From the NCBI RefSeq assembly GCF_014196125.1, contig NZ_JACIDA010000001.1:372001-436000 (forward strand): 64,000 bases of DNA. Reading direction: 5' to 3'. The notes under the pieces were generated by a model, which had not been told where the DNA came from, ran no database searches, and worked only from the letters and a program-made list of their open reading frames with translations. The stretch's first letter is position 1, and each line of letters opens with the position of its first letter. Source of the stretch: Brevundimonas mediterranea. Its GTDB lineage: Bacteria; Pseudomonadota; Alphaproteobacteria; Caulobacterales; Caulobacteraceae. The translations under genes were made by a program, and so were the position numbers. Shown one piece after another: positions 20,166 through 31,540 of this stretch.

Positions 20166-20765
20166 TTAAAACTCGTACCAGCCGCTGTGCCTGAGCCGGG
20201 CTCGGCACCGCGACAGCGCTCGGGCCAGAAGGCGCTGCACCGCCGCGCGGGACAGGCCCAGACGATGGGCGACATAAGTCAGCCGCTCGCCTTCGATATT
20301 GTGCAACATCAACACCAGCCGCTCTTCGCGAGGCAGGCTGAGAATCGCCGCTCGCAGCAGTTCGGCGTTCTGTTTCCACCGCACGGCCTCGAATGGGGTG
20401 AGCCCATCGGAAACCAGGTCGTCGTCCAGTTCTACATGTCGGTCGGCGTCGCGACTTCTCCGGCGGCGGTAAAGATCGATCAGGACGCCTTGGGCCGTCT
20501 TGAAGACATAGGTCGTATTGAACTCGGGCGGCGTACTGCGGTTGGCCTGCCGTACCAGCCGGGCGTAGACATCCTGAACGGCGTCGTCCGTGTCCGCCCT
20601 GCTCAAGGTGCTGGCCATGTAACGTCGCAGACGTCCGTCGAACCGAGCCACCAAATCTTGCAGACAGGCCGTCGCATCGACCGCTTCCAGGTGTAAGTCG
20701 GGTGGACCGTCCGTGCGGTATGTCGTCGGCGACTGCGCGTCCGCTTCGCTCACTTGCTCAAGCAT
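20166..20765 (-). CDS. ECF-family RNA polymerase sigma factor
   Basis: A 199-residue sigma-70 family protein with region 2 at about residues 38-100 (ADTDDAVQDVYARLVRQ) and region 4 at about 140-190 (LPREERLVLMLHNIEGERLTYVAHRLGLSRAAVQRLL, a helix-turn-helix). The size and the pairing with a TonB receptor resemble FecI-type sigma factors. No FecR anti-sigma gene is present, and the receptor lacks an evident N-terminal signalling domain ahead of the TonB box. Control must therefore work differently or through genes elsewhere. It is convergent with the receptor (241-base gap containing terminators). Confidence 0.9.
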   Translation of the reverse strand: MLEQVSEADAQSPTTYRTDGPPDLHLEAVDATACLQDLVARFDGRLRRYMASTLSRADTDDAVQDVYARLVRQANRSTPPEFNTTYVFKTAQGVLIDLYRRRRSRDADRHVELDDDLVSDGLTPFEAVRWKQNAELLRAAILSLPREERLVLMLHNIEGERLTYVAHRLGLSRAAVQRLLARALSRCRARLRHSGWYEF

Positions 20766-21154
20766 GGCGCATCACAGATCCGTATCTTCGTTGGCGCGCC
20801 CCGTCCTCCACCGAGAAGGACTGTCACCACATTTGGGAAAGGTTGACGAACGAGGCGCGTAAAAGTCACATCGACGCACCGGTTCTCGTCCCCCAAGTAG
20901 GCGCGTCTCGTGTCAGTTCGGCAAAACTCATGTACACTTACGTGACATTGACGGGGGAGTGTGTGGCTATCTGTTGCTTTTCCGTTTTGAACCGTTTGGT
21001 CAACGCTGGGGCGGGGCAGGGCGGAGATGAACCGGGTGATGGTCTCGGCTGCGGGCCTCGGCGCGAGGTCGCGAATATCCCCATCCCGGCCTAGCTTTCG
21101 CCCCGGTCCAGCGGCTAAAGCCTTGGTCTGTCTCTACGCCTAGGATTCCCCATC
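20766..21154. other. 389-base gap between the sigma gene and proS
   Basis: No convincing gene is seen. The stretch separates the divergent sigma and proS genes and so should hold both promoters. One good plus-strand candidate lies at 20948-20973. A short AT-richer patch around 20928-20955 contains the palindrome TGTACA. A plus-strand open frame here lacks a ribosome-binding site and looks non-coding. Confidence 0.6.
20948..20973 (+). promoter_or_regulatory. candidate housekeeping promoter for proS
   Basis: TTGACGG, 11 bases, then GCTATCTG. The -35 element is a full match to the Caulobacter consensus TTGACGS, and the -10 agrees at G, C, T, A and the W position. The predicted start is about 175 bases before the proS ATG. 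Confidence 0.4.
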
Positions 21155-22471
21155 ATGCGCCTGTCGCGCTTTTTCCTGCCCACGCTGAAGGAAGCCCCTT
21201 CGGACGCCCAGATTGTCTCGCACCAACTGATGCTGCGCGCCGGCATGATCAAGCAGGAGGCCGCCGGCATTTACGCCTGGCTGCCGCTGGGCCTGCGGGT
21301 GCTGCGCAAGATCGAGCAGATCGTCCGTGAAGAGCAGCAGCGGGCCGGGGCGGTCGAACTGCTGATGCCGACCCTGCAACTGGCCGACCTGTGGCGGGAG
21401 TCTGGGCGTTACGACGCCTACGGTCCCGAGATGCTCCGCATTACCGACCGACACGAGCGCGAGCTGCTGTACGGGCCGACCAACGAGGAGATGATCACCG
21501 ACATCTTCCGGGCCTATGTGAAGTCCTACAAGTCGCTGCCGCTGAACCTGTTTCACATCCAGTGGAAGTTCCGCGACGAGCGCCGCCCCCGGTTCGGCGT
21601 TATGCGCGGCCGCGAGTTCCTGATGAAGGACGCCTATTCCTTCGACGTGGACGAGGCCTCGGCCCGCAAGGCCTACAACCGCATGTTCGTGGCCTATCTG
21701 AACACCTTCGCCCGCATGGGCCTGAAGGCCGTGCCGATGCGCGCCGACACCGGCCCGATCGGCGGCGACCTGAGCCACGAATTCATCGTCCTGGCCGAGA
21801 CGGGCGAGAGCGCGGTCTTCTGCGACAAGGCCCTGGTCGAAATGCCGGCGCCGGGCGCGGACGTGGACTGGGACGATCTTCAGTCAATCGTTGATCAACG
21901 AACCGCGCTCTACGCCGCCACCGAGGAAATGCACGACGAAGCCCGGTTCGAGGCCGAGACCGCCGAGGGCGACCGTCTGTCGGCGCGCGGCATCGAGGTC
22001 GGCCACATCTTCTATTTCGGCGAGAAATATTCGGCCCCTATGAAGGCCAAGGTCGCCGGGCCGGACGGTCAGGACGCCAATGTCCACATGGGCAGCTACG
22101 GCGTCGGCGTATCGCGCCTGCTGGGCGCCATCATCGAGGCCAGCCATGACGAGGGCGGCATCATCTGGCCCGACGCCGTGGCCCCGTTCGACGTGGTCGT
22201 GATCAATCTGCGCGCCAATGACGCCGCCGTCTCCGCCGCCTGCGAGGACGCGGTGGCCCAGCTGGAAAAACTGGGCAAGGACGTGCTGTACGACGACACC
22301 GACGAACGGCCGGGCGGCAAGTTCGCCACCGCCGATCTGATCGGCGTGCCCTGGCAGCTGACCATCGGTCCCAAGGGGCTGGCTGACGGCGTGGTCGAGC
22401 TGAAGCGCCGCGCCACCGGCGAGAAGGTCTCCGTGCCCCTGGCTGAAGCCATCGAAAGGTTGACTGCTTGA
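21155..22471 (+). CDS. proS: prolyl-tRNA synthetase (short, alphaproteobacterial type)
   Basis: Charges tRNA-Pro with proline. Length is 438 aa, about 130 shorter than the E. coli enzyme. The editing (INS) domain between motifs 2 and 3 is missing, as is usual in alphaproteobacteria and mitochondria. Class II motifs are visible: motif 2 [25 protein letters not shown] and motif 3 near [13 protein letters not shown]. The C-terminal anticodon-binding domain begins at about residue 345. Without INS, mischarged Ala-tRNA-Pro would have to be cleared by a trans-editing factor encoded elsewhere. The stop overlaps the lolC start. Confidence 0.97.
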   Translation: MRLSRFFLPTLKEAPSDAQIVSHQLMLRAGMIKQEAAGIYAWLPLGLRVLRKIEQIVREEQQRAGAVELLMPTLQLADLWRESGRYDAYGPEMLRITDRHERELLYGPTNEEMITDIFRAYVKSYKSLPLNLFHIQWKFRDERRPRFGVMRGREFLMKDAYSFDVDEASARKAYNRMFVAYLNTFARMGLKAVPMRADTGPIGGDLSHEFIVLAETGESAVFCDKALVEMPAPGADVDWDDLQSIVDQRTALYAATEEMHDEARFEAETAEGDRLSARGIEVGHIFYFGEKYSAPMKAKVAGPDGQDANVHMGSYGVGVSRLLGAIIEASHDEGGIIWPDAVAPFDVVVINLRANDAAVSAACEDAVAQLEKLGKDVLYDDTDERPGGKFATADLIGVPWQLTIGPKGLADGVVELKRRATGEKVSVPLAEAIERLTA

Positions 22472-23754
22472 ACCTGCCGTCCCGTCCTTCCGGCGCCTTC
22501 TCCTCGTGGGAGATCGGCCTGGCCCTCCGCTACCTCCGCGCCAAGCGCAAGGAGGGCGGGGTCGCCACCATCGCCGTGATCAGCTTCATCGGCATCATGC
22601 TGGCCGTCGCCGTGCTGATCAGCGTCATGAGCATCATGGCTGGCTTCCGTTCGGAACTGCTGGGCCGGATGCTGTCGTTCAACGGGCATATGTACGTCCA
22701 GGGGCCGGTGCTGACGTCGGAAGACCGGGACGCCGCCCTGAAGCGGATCGCTGACGTGCCCGGCGTGGTCAGCGTCACCCCTCTGAACGAAAGCCAGAGC
22801 CTGGTCCGTGTCGGCAACTTCACCACCGGCGCCATGGTGCGCGGCGTGCGGCCCCAGGATCTGGCCACCACCAAATACGTCTTCGACAGCCTGACGCCCA
22901 AGGAGCGCGCCGACTTCGGCAAGGGCCCCTATGGCGGCGACCGCATCCTGATGGGGGCCGCCCTGGCCAATTCCCTGGGCCTGCGGGTCGGCGACCCCGT
23001 CACCCTCTATTCCCCGACCGGCGCCGACAGCGCCTTCGGCAATCTGGGGGGGCTGGAAAAGACCTATTTCGTCGGCGGCCTGTTCCGTTCGGGCACGGCC
23101 GACTTCGACCGCGCCTTCCTGTTCATGCCGCTGGAGCAGCAGCAGCTGTTCTTCGGCAAGGAGGGGGTCTGGGACGCCATCGAGATCAAGGTCGACGATC
23201 CCGACCGCGTCGGCGAACTGACCCCCGCCATCCGCGACGCCGCCGGACCGGGCTCGGTCATCAGCGACTGGCGCGAACGTCTGGCGGCCTTCTACGGCGC
23301 CCTGCGGGTCGAGCGGGTGGCCATGAGCATCATCCTGGGCCTGGTCGTCGCCATCGCCGCCATGAACATCATCTCCGGCATCGTCATGCTGGTGAAGAAC
23401 AAGACGCGCGACATCGCCATCCTGCGCACCGTGGGCGCCAGCCCGTCGGCCATCCTGCGCATCTTCTTCATGTCGGGCGCCATGATCGGCGTGGCGGGCA
23501 CCCTGGCGGGCCTGGCCCTGGGCCTGCTGTTCTGCTGGAACATCGGCACGATCCAGCACGCCATCGAGGCCGTGCTGGGGGTGCAACTGTTCAACGCCGA
23601 CGTCTATCAGCTGGACGCCATCCCGGCCCTGGTCGATCCGATGGACGTGACCTGGGTCGCCCTGCTGTCCTTCAGCATGAGCTGCCTGGCCAGCCTGCCG
23701 CCGTCCTGGACGGCCTCTCGCATCGATCCCGTGGAGGCGCTCCGCTATGAGTAG
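22468..23754 (+). CDS. lolC: lipoprotein-releasing ABC transporter permease (LolC/LolF type)
   Basis: Inner-membrane component of the Lol system, which releases mature lipoproteins to LolA for transport to the outer membrane. Length is 428 aa with four transmembrane helices: one near residues 28-60 ([20 protein letters not shown]), a large periplasmic domain, then three C-terminal helices. The start is a TTG overlapping the proS stop; no ATG or GTG lies near, and the family N-terminus fits. Only one permease gene precedes lolD, suggesting a single LolF-type homodimer in place of LolC plus LolE. A second copy elsewhere cannot be excluded. Confidence 0.93.
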   Translation: MNLPSRPSGAFSSWEIGLALRYLRAKRKEGGVATIAVISFIGIMLAVAVLISVMSIMAGFRSELLGRMLSFNGHMYVQGPVLTSEDRDAALKRIADVPGVVSVTPLNESQSLVRVGNFTTGAMVRGVRPQDLATTKYVFDSLTPKERADFGKGPYGGDRILMGAALANSLGLRVGDPVTLYSPTGADSAFGNLGGLEKTYFVGGLFRSGTADFDRAFLFMPLEQQQLFFGKEGVWDAIEIKVDDPDRVGELTPAIRDAAGPGSVISDWRERLAAFYGALRVERVAMSIILGLVVAIAAMNIISGIVMLVKNKTRDIAILRTVGASPSAILRIFFMSGAMIGVAGTLAGLALGLLFCWNIGTIQHAIEAVLGVQLFNADVYQLDAIPALVDPMDVTWVALLSFSMSCLASLPPSWTASRIDPVEALRYE

Positions 23755-24448
23755 TCCCATTCTGTCGGTGCGCGGCCTGACCCGCACCTATGACACCGCC
23801 AACGGCGGCCTGACCGTGCTGAAGGGCGTCGATCTGGACGTCATGCCGGGCGAGATGGTCGGGCTGATCGGCCCCTCGGGCTCCGGCAAGTCCAGCCTGC
23901 TGCACGCCGCCGGCCTGCTGGAGAAGCCGACCGAGGGCACGGTCGCCATCGACGGCGAAATGGTGGGCGACCTCGACGAGCGCGCCCGCACCCGCCTGCG
24001 CCTGTCGCGCATCGGCTTCGTCTATCAGTTCCACCATCTGCTGGCCGAGTTCGACGCCCGCGACAATGTCGCCCTGCCGATGCGGATCGCGGGCATGAGC
24101 CTGGCCCAGGCGCGCCGTCAGGCCGAGGAAACGCTGACGACCCTGGGCCTGGGCGAACGTCTGACCCACCAGCCGGCCCAGCTGTCGGGCGGCGAGAAAC
24201 AGCGCGTCGCCATCGCCCGGTCCCTGGCCAACAAGCCTCGCCTGCTGCTGGCCGACGAACCGACCGGCAACCTCGACCCGACCACCAGCCAGTCGGTGTT
24301 CGAATCCCTGCGCGACCTGGCCAAGACCACGGGCGTCGCCGCCCTGATCGCCACCCACAATATGGAGCTGGCCGGCCACATGGACCGCGTCTTCGCCCTG
24401 AAGGATGGCCATCTGGAAGAACGGGCGGCCCAGAGCCAGGCTTATTGA
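23747..24448 (+). CDS. lolD: lipoprotein-releasing system ATP-binding protein
   Basis: ATPase of the Lol lipoprotein exporter, 233 aa, overlapping lolC by 8 bases. The Walker A loop is GPSGSGKSSLL (about residues 43-53), the signature is LSGGEKQRVAIARSL and Walker B is LLLADEPTGNLDP. The stop codon lies inside the first unit of a small degenerate tandem repeat. Confidence 0.96.
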   Translation: MSSPILSVRGLTRTYDTANGGLTVLKGVDLDVMPGEMVGLIGPSGSGKSSLLHAAGLLEKPTEGTVAIDGEMVGDLDERARTRLRLSRIGFVYQFHHLLAEFDARDNVALPMRIAGMSLAQARRQAEETLTTLGLGERLTHQPAQLSGGEKQRVAIARSLANKPRLLLADEPTGNLDPTTSQSVFESLRDLAKTTGVAALIATHNMELAGHMDRVFALKDGHLEERAAQSQAY

Positions 24449-24478
24449 GTCAGGCTTCTTGAGCAAGGCCTGCTGAAG
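24437..24478 (+). repeat. degenerate 14-bp tandem repeat across the lolD stop
   Basis: Three 14-bp units in a row: CAGGCTTATTGAGT, CAGGCTTCTTGAGC and a diverged AAGGCCTGCTGAAG. Units 1 and 2 differ at two positions. Unit 1 contains the lolD stop, so the duplication extends past the gene end. It lies in the short gap between convergent lolD and msrA. Confidence 0.6.
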
Positions 24479-24489
24479 GCCCGCCCGCC

Positions 24490-25128
24490 TCACCCCACGG
24501 CGGCGGCGCCCCAGATGGCGCGCAGCTGCTGGGGCCGGCGGCAGCCTTGGCGGTAGGCCTCGTAATGAGCGCGGTTGCGGCGGGCGTAGTCCTGATGCTC
24601 TGGCCCGGCGGGCCAGAAACGCTGGACCCCGACGACCGGGGTGGTGAAGCTCTTGCCCAGAATGCGCATGGCCGCATCCCGTGACGCCACCGCGGCCGCC
24701 CTCTGCTCCGCCGTGGCGAAGACCGCCGCGCGATAGGACGGCCCCTGGTCGCAGAACTGCCCGTTCGGATCCGTCGGATCTATGGTGCGCCAGTAGCGGT
24801 CCACCAGGGCGCGATAGCTGACGACGCGGGGATCGAACGTGACCTGGACCGCCTCCATATGGCCGGTCCCGCCGCGCACCACCTGCTCATAGGTCGGGTT
24901 GGCCGTCCGGCCGCCGACGAAGCCCGACACGGCGGACCGCACCCCCGGCAGACCGTCGAACGCCTTTTCCTCTGACCAGAAACAGCCGCCGGCGAAGACG
25001 GCCGTCTGAAGCGGCGTCGCGGCCGGCTGGGCTTCGGCGCGGTCGGTCCGGGGCAGGGCGGCGGTCGCCAGAACAGCCAGGGCGGCGGCCGTCGTCGCGC
25101 CGGCCAGGAATTTCAGAGACTTGGGCAT
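24490..25128 (-). CDS. msrA: exported peptide-methionine (S)-S-oxide reductase
   Basis: Reduces methionine-S-sulfoxide in damaged proteins. Length is 212 aa from ATG 25128, with GGGAG 7 bases upstream. A hydrophobic signal (SLKFLAGATTAAALAVLATAAL) followed by a polar linker suggests export to the periplasm. The catalytic GCFWSEE motif is near residue 49. Further cysteines in QFCDQG and RQGCRRP could recycle it. TGHMEAVQVTFDP and the WRTIDPTDPNGQ region fit the family. No msrB is adjacent. It is convergent with lolD and divergent from the SOS-controlled micro-gene. Confidence 0.93.
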   Translation of the reverse strand: MPKSLKFLAGATTAAALAVLATAALPRTDRAEAQPAATPLQTAVFAGGCFWSEEKAFDGLPGVRSAVSGFVGGRTANPTYEQVVRGGTGHMEAVQVTFDPRVVSYRALVDRYWRTIDPTDPNGQFCDQGPSYRAAVFATAEQRAAAVASRDAAMRILGKSFTTPVVGVQRFWPAGPEHQDYARRNRAHYEAYRQGCRRPQQLRAIWGAAAVG

Positions 25129-25212
25129 GGGAGATCTCCCTTTCTCCACAGGCATACGATGCGCCGCTGCAAATGGTTTCAGACCGTCTCGCCCCTTGGG
25201 ATAAGATCGGGG

Positions 25213-25252
25213 TTGACGAGAACAATGAGCGAACATAGAACAAGACAAGAAC
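25213..25252 (+). promoter_or_regulatory. SOS promoter with two tandem LexA boxes
   Basis: Two complete GAAC-N7-GAAC boxes lie side by side at 25220-25234 and 25238-25252 (18 bases start to start). They overlap a promoter-like pair: TTGACG at 25213-25218 and, after a 17-base spacer, TAGAAC at 25236-25241. In the Caulobacter consensus form this reads TTGACGA-N14-CATAGAAC. The first box fills the spacer and the second covers the -10 and start site, so LexA bound here would block transcription. The predicted start is near 25248, about 29 bases before ATG 25277. Confidence 0.85.
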
Positions 25253-25276
25253 ATTCATGTCTGGGGATAAGTCGCC

Positions 25277-25372
25277 ATGCCGCGTTTGATGAGAGATATG
25301 CTGTCGCTGGCCTCGTGCAGCGGTTTCGTCTGGATGGTCTGGACCCTGGCCATCAGCGTGACGGCCGCCTGA
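25277..25372 (+). CDS. SOS-induced 31-aa membrane peptide, SidA-like candidate
   Basis: A micro-ORF of 31 codons. ATG 25277 has GGGGAT as ribosome-binding site 6 bases upstream and the frame ends in TGA at 25370-25372. The N-terminus is charged (MPRLMRDML, net positive). A hydrophobic stretch rich in Trp, Val, Leu and Ile (GFVWMVWTLAISV) follows from about residue 16, enough for one membrane helix, and the peptide ends TAA. It lies just downstream of the double LexA box and its promoter. Caulobacter crescentus SidA is a 29-residue inner-membrane peptide, made only in the SOS response, that blocks division at FtsW/FtsN. As I recall, its gene also lies near dnaE. Orthology is inferred from position, size, topology and regulation, not from an alignment. 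Confidence 0.72.
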   Translation: MPRLMRDMLSLASCSGFVWMVWTLAISVTAA

Positions 25373-25611
25373 TTTTCAGACTCGCACCGACAGGGTCTGA
25401 ATTCGCATTGTGTAAAATCAATCGCTTATGAGAGAGTCTAGACTATTTGGACTGTGTTTTTTCGCCGTGAGGGTCTGAAGCCTCTATCCACAGCGGATCG
25501 ATGATCGCACGGCCCGGATGAAGGTTTGCGGTGTTCCGGCGGGCGGTGATGTGAGACTCGGTCCAGGATGATGCGCGGCCTCCCTTCGGAGGCGCGACAG
25601 GCGGAGGTCCA

Positions 25612-29072
<3,461 letters not shown>

Positions 29073-29073
<1 letters not shown>

Positions 29074-29567
29074 TGATCGCGCTTGTGCTGACCGCCGCGC
29101 TGGCTTCGTCTGTGATCGAACCCCAAACCGCCCCCCAATCTGCCGCCGCTGCTGCGGCCGTCGTCCGGAGCCCCGCCATGTCTCATGCCGCCGGAACCTT
29201 CGAGGTCAAGATCACGCCGGTCGCGCCCGAGCCGGACGCGCCTGCCGACACCCACGGCCGAATGAAACTCGCCAAGACCTTCCACGGCGATCTTGAAGGA
29301 ACCGGCGTGGGGGAGATGCTGGGGATCATGGCCGGCCAGTCCGGCGCCTATGTCGCCATGGAGCGGGTGATGGGCGTGCTGAACGGTCGCCAGGGCGGTT
29401 TCTCAATGGTCCATCGCGGCGTCATGAACGCGGGGTCACAGGAGCTTCTGATCACCATCGTTCCGGGCTCAGGCAGGGGTGATCTGACGGGAATAAGCGG
29501 GGTCTTCCACCTGACGATCGCCGACGGCGAACATCGCTATATGCTGGACTACAGCCTGCCTGAATGA
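29073..29567 (+). CDS. DUF3224 domain protein
   Basis: A 164-residue protein. The ATG overlaps the dnaE stop (TGATG). The N-terminus is moderately hydrophobic and might be a weak signal or just a linker. From about residue 38 the DUF3224 pattern is clear: AAGTFEVKITP, GRMKLAKTFHGDLEGTGVGEML, VAMERVMGVLNGRQGGFSMVHRG and LDYSL at the end. The family is a small beta-barrel of allene-oxide-cyclase-like shape with unknown role. A functional link to dnaE is doubtful despite the overlap. Confidence 0.85.
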
Positions 29568-29610
29568 CGCCCTGAAGGCCGGTTGCATATGGTCAAGCTG
29601 TTGAAATCAC

Positions 29611-29637
29611 GGAACCGCTTGCGGTCGTCAGGGGTTG
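29611..29637 (+). promoter_or_regulatory. candidate EcfG-type general stress promoter
   Basis: GGAAC at 29611-29615, 17 bases, then GGTTG at 29633-29637. This matches the alphaproteobacterial EcfG (SigT) promoter pattern GGAAC-N16/17-(C/G)GTT. The predicted start is near 29644, about 20 bases before ATG 29664. The spacer carries the palindrome ACCGCTTGCGGT. Confidence 0.5.
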
Positions 29638-29663
29638 ATTCAGTCCAAAGGGAGACTGTTCCA

Positions 29664-30260
29664 ATGAAAAATCTCGTTCTCGCCGGCGTCGCTTCGGTGG
29701 CTTTGCTCGGCGCCTGCAATCAGGGCGGCGACACCGCAGCCCAGAATGCCGACGAAGCCGTCAATGCGACCCAGGACGCCGCTTCCGGCGTCGTCGGCCA
29801 GACCTCCGCCGCCACCATGGGCGCCAACACCGTCGAGGGCTTCGTCACCAGCCTCGCGGTCGGCAACATGTATGAAATCGAGGCCGCAAAGGTCGCCGCC
29901 GCCAAATCGACCAACGCCGACGTCAAGGCCCTGGCGGCTATGATCGATAAGGATCATACGGCTGCGGGCGAGAAGATGACCTCGGTCGTCGCGACGGCGG
30001 CTCCGAACGTCGCGGTTCCGACCACGCTGGACGAACGTCGCCAGGGGCTGATCGACAATCTGAAGGCCGCCACGCCCGCTGATTTCGACAAGGTCTATCT
30101 GGAGCAGCAGGTCGCCGCTCATAACGAGACCCTGACCCTGCTGAACGGGTTCGACGACAACACCGACGCCCCGGCCCTGGCCGGTCTGGCCCGGGAGCTC
30201 ATCCCGACCATCACGGCCCACCGTGATCGCGCCCAGGCCCTGATGGATGCGATGAACTAA
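29664..30260 (+). CDS. DUF4142 lipoprotein
   Basis: A 198-residue predicted lipoprotein with GGGAG upstream of the ATG. The signal ends in LLGAC with lipidation at Cys18. An Ala/Asp/Gln-rich linker follows, then the all-helical DUF4142 domain (about residues 55-195) with FVTSLAVGNMYEIEAAKVAAAKS, IDKDHTAAGEKM and a final HRDRAQALMDAM. It is probably anchored in the outer membrane facing the periplasm. The family is often stress-related; biochemical function is unknown. A candidate EcfG promoter precedes it and a good terminator follows, so it looks monocistronic. Confidence 0.88.
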   Translation: MKNLVLAGVASVALLGACNQGGDTAAQNADEAVNATQDAASGVVGQTSAATMGANTVEGFVTSLAVGNMYEIEAAKVAAAKSTNADVKALAAMIDKDHTAAGEKMTSVVATAAPNVAVPTTLDERRQGLIDNLKAATPADFDKVYLEQQVAAHNETLTLLNGFDDNTDAPALAGLARELIPTITAHRDRAQALMDAMN

Positions 30261-30283
30261 GGGGGACGAATTGCGCCCATGAC

Positions 30284-30317
30284 AGGCGGTCCCGAAAGGG
30301 GCCGCCTTATGTGTTTT
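30284..30317 (+). terminator. intrinsic terminator after the DUF4142 gene
   Basis: AGGCGGTCCC-GAAA-GGGGCCGCCT forms a 10-bp stem (one G-U pair) with a GAAA tetraloop, followed by TATGTGTTTTCT. It separates the stress gene from the rpsB leader region. Confidence 0.8.
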
Positions 30318-30483
30318 CTCAGGCGGCGCTTGCTATTCGGGCCTATCCCGCCTACATGGCCCCCGCATTTCGCAACGCGGGCGAGGCGCGTTTCGGGGAG
30401 ACATCCCGATCCGCTCCATTCCGAGGGTCTTGTGACCTTTAATCCCCCGCGCCACGTTTGATCGGAAAAAGGACTGAACGATC

Positions 30484-31392
30484 ATGGCTCTGCCTGAATT
30501 CTCGATGCGCACCCTGCTTGAAGCGGGCGCCCACTTCGGCCACCAGACGCACCGGTGGAACCCGAAGATGGACCGTTACATCTTCGGCTCGCGCTCGAAC
30601 ATCCACATCATCGACCTGTCGCAGACGATGCCGCTGTTCCACCAGGCTCTGGTGGCCGTGCGCGACGTCGCCGCCAAGGGCGGCCGCGTCCTGTTCGTCG
30701 GCACCAAGCGCCAGGCCTCCGAGCCGGTCGCCGAAGCCGCCAAGCGCTGCGCCCAATACTATATGAACAACCGTTGGCTGGGCGGCACCCTGACCAACTG
30801 GCGCACCGTCTCGGGCTCGATCGCCCGTCTGCGTGAACTGGAAGGCATCCTCGAGAACGGCGGCGAAGGCCGCGTCAAGAAGGAACTGCTGAACCTGCAG
30901 CGCGAGAAGGACAAGCTGGAGCTGTCGCTGGGCGGCATCAAGGACATGGGTTCGATCCCGGACATCATGTTCGTGATCGACACCAACAAGGAAGCGATCG
31001 CGATCCAGGAAGCCCGCAAGCTGAACATCCCGATCATCGCCATCCTGGACACCAACTCGGACCCGGACGGCATCACCTATCCGGTCCCCGGCAACGACGA
31101 CGCCGCCCGCGCCATCCAGACCTACTGCGACCTGATCGCCGACGCGGTCCTGGACGGCCTGGCCGCCGGCGCCTCGGCCTCGGGCGTGGACCTGGGCGCT
31201 GCGATCAATCCGGAAGAGCCCATGCTGCGTGAAGCCTCGACCCCGGTCGAAGCCGACGCCGCTCCGGCCGGCACGGAAGACGTCGCTGCTGAACTGGTCG
31301 CCGCCGCTGAGCCGGCTGTCGCCGATGAAGCCGCTCAGGCCGCCACTTCCGAAGCGAACGACGCCGTCGAAACCGAGAAGGCTGCGGGCTGA
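30484..31392 (+). CDS. rpsB: 30S ribosomal protein S2
   Basis: Small-subunit protein S2, needed for S1 binding and initiation. Length is 302 aa; the core is typical ([61 protein letters not shown]). An acidic, Ala/Glu-rich C-terminal extension of about 65 residues goes beyond the E. coli length, as in many alphaproteobacteria. The 176-base region before it, after the upstream terminator, is long enough for a leader that S2 could bind to limit its own synthesis. I cannot define such a structure. Confidence 0.98.
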   Translation: MALPEFSMRTLLEAGAHFGHQTHRWNPKMDRYIFGSRSNIHIIDLSQTMPLFHQALVAVRDVAAKGGRVLFVGTKRQASEPVAEAAKRCAQYYMNNRWLGGTLTNWRTVSGSIARLRELEGILENGGEGRVKKELLNLQREKDKLELSLGGIKDMGSIPDIMFVIDTNKEAIAIQEARKLNIPIIAILDTNSDPDGITYPVPGNDDAARAIQTYCDLIADAVLDGLAAGASASGVDLGAAINPEEPMLREASTPVEADAAPAGTEDVAAELVAAAEPAVADEAAQAATSEANDAVETEKAAG

Positions 31393-31411
31393 TCGCCCGA
31401 CGGCCCTCCTT

Positions 31412-31456
31412 TTGACGCTACGCTTGCCGCGCGGCGGCTCGCTACTTGAGCGTCAA
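31412..31456 (+). promoter_or_regulatory. first rpsB-tsf intercistronic hairpin
   Basis: TTGACGCT at 31412-31419 pairs perfectly with AGCGTCAA at 31449-31456. The 29 enclosed bases contain the palindrome GCCGCGCGGC, which can form an inner stem. It begins 20 bases after the rpsB stop. Confidence 0.5.
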
Positions 31457-31482
31457 TCCGAAGGCCGTGCTTGAACTGACAC

Positions 31483-31509
31483 ACGGCCGGGCTAAGTCAG
31501 CCCGGCCGT
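31483..31509 (+). terminator. second rpsB-tsf hairpin, probable attenuator
   Basis: ACGGCCGGGCT-AAGTC-AGCCCGGCCGT is a perfect 11-bp GC-rich stem with a 5-base loop, ending 31 bases before the tsf ATG. No U-run follows, so full termination is unlikely. A partial stop or an mRNA-processing site would set the S2 to EF-Ts ratio. Confidence 0.6.
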
Positions 31510-31540
31510 TCCCACATACGAATCCCCCAAGGAGAAGAAC

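Noticed and set aside
20702..21094. Plus-strand frame of 130 codons between the sigma gene and proS
   Set aside because: It begins inside the sigma gene, has no ribosome-binding site and its translation looks non-coding.
25159..25431. Plus-strand frame of 90 codons running through the double LexA box and the micro-gene in another phase
   Set aside because: It would begin upstream of the SOS promoter and translate the operators. The 31-codon frame after the promoter, with its own ribosome-binding site and membrane helix, is a better reading.
25435..25444. Perfect palindrome AGTCTAGACT followed by a T run at 25457-25462
   Set aside because: It looked like a terminator for the micro-gene, but the stem is short, AT-containing and separated from the T run by more than 10 bases.
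25484..25492. DnaA-box-like CTATCCACA upstream of dnaE
   Set aside because: A single 8-of-9 match with no partners or AT-rich region; expected by chance and not an origin.
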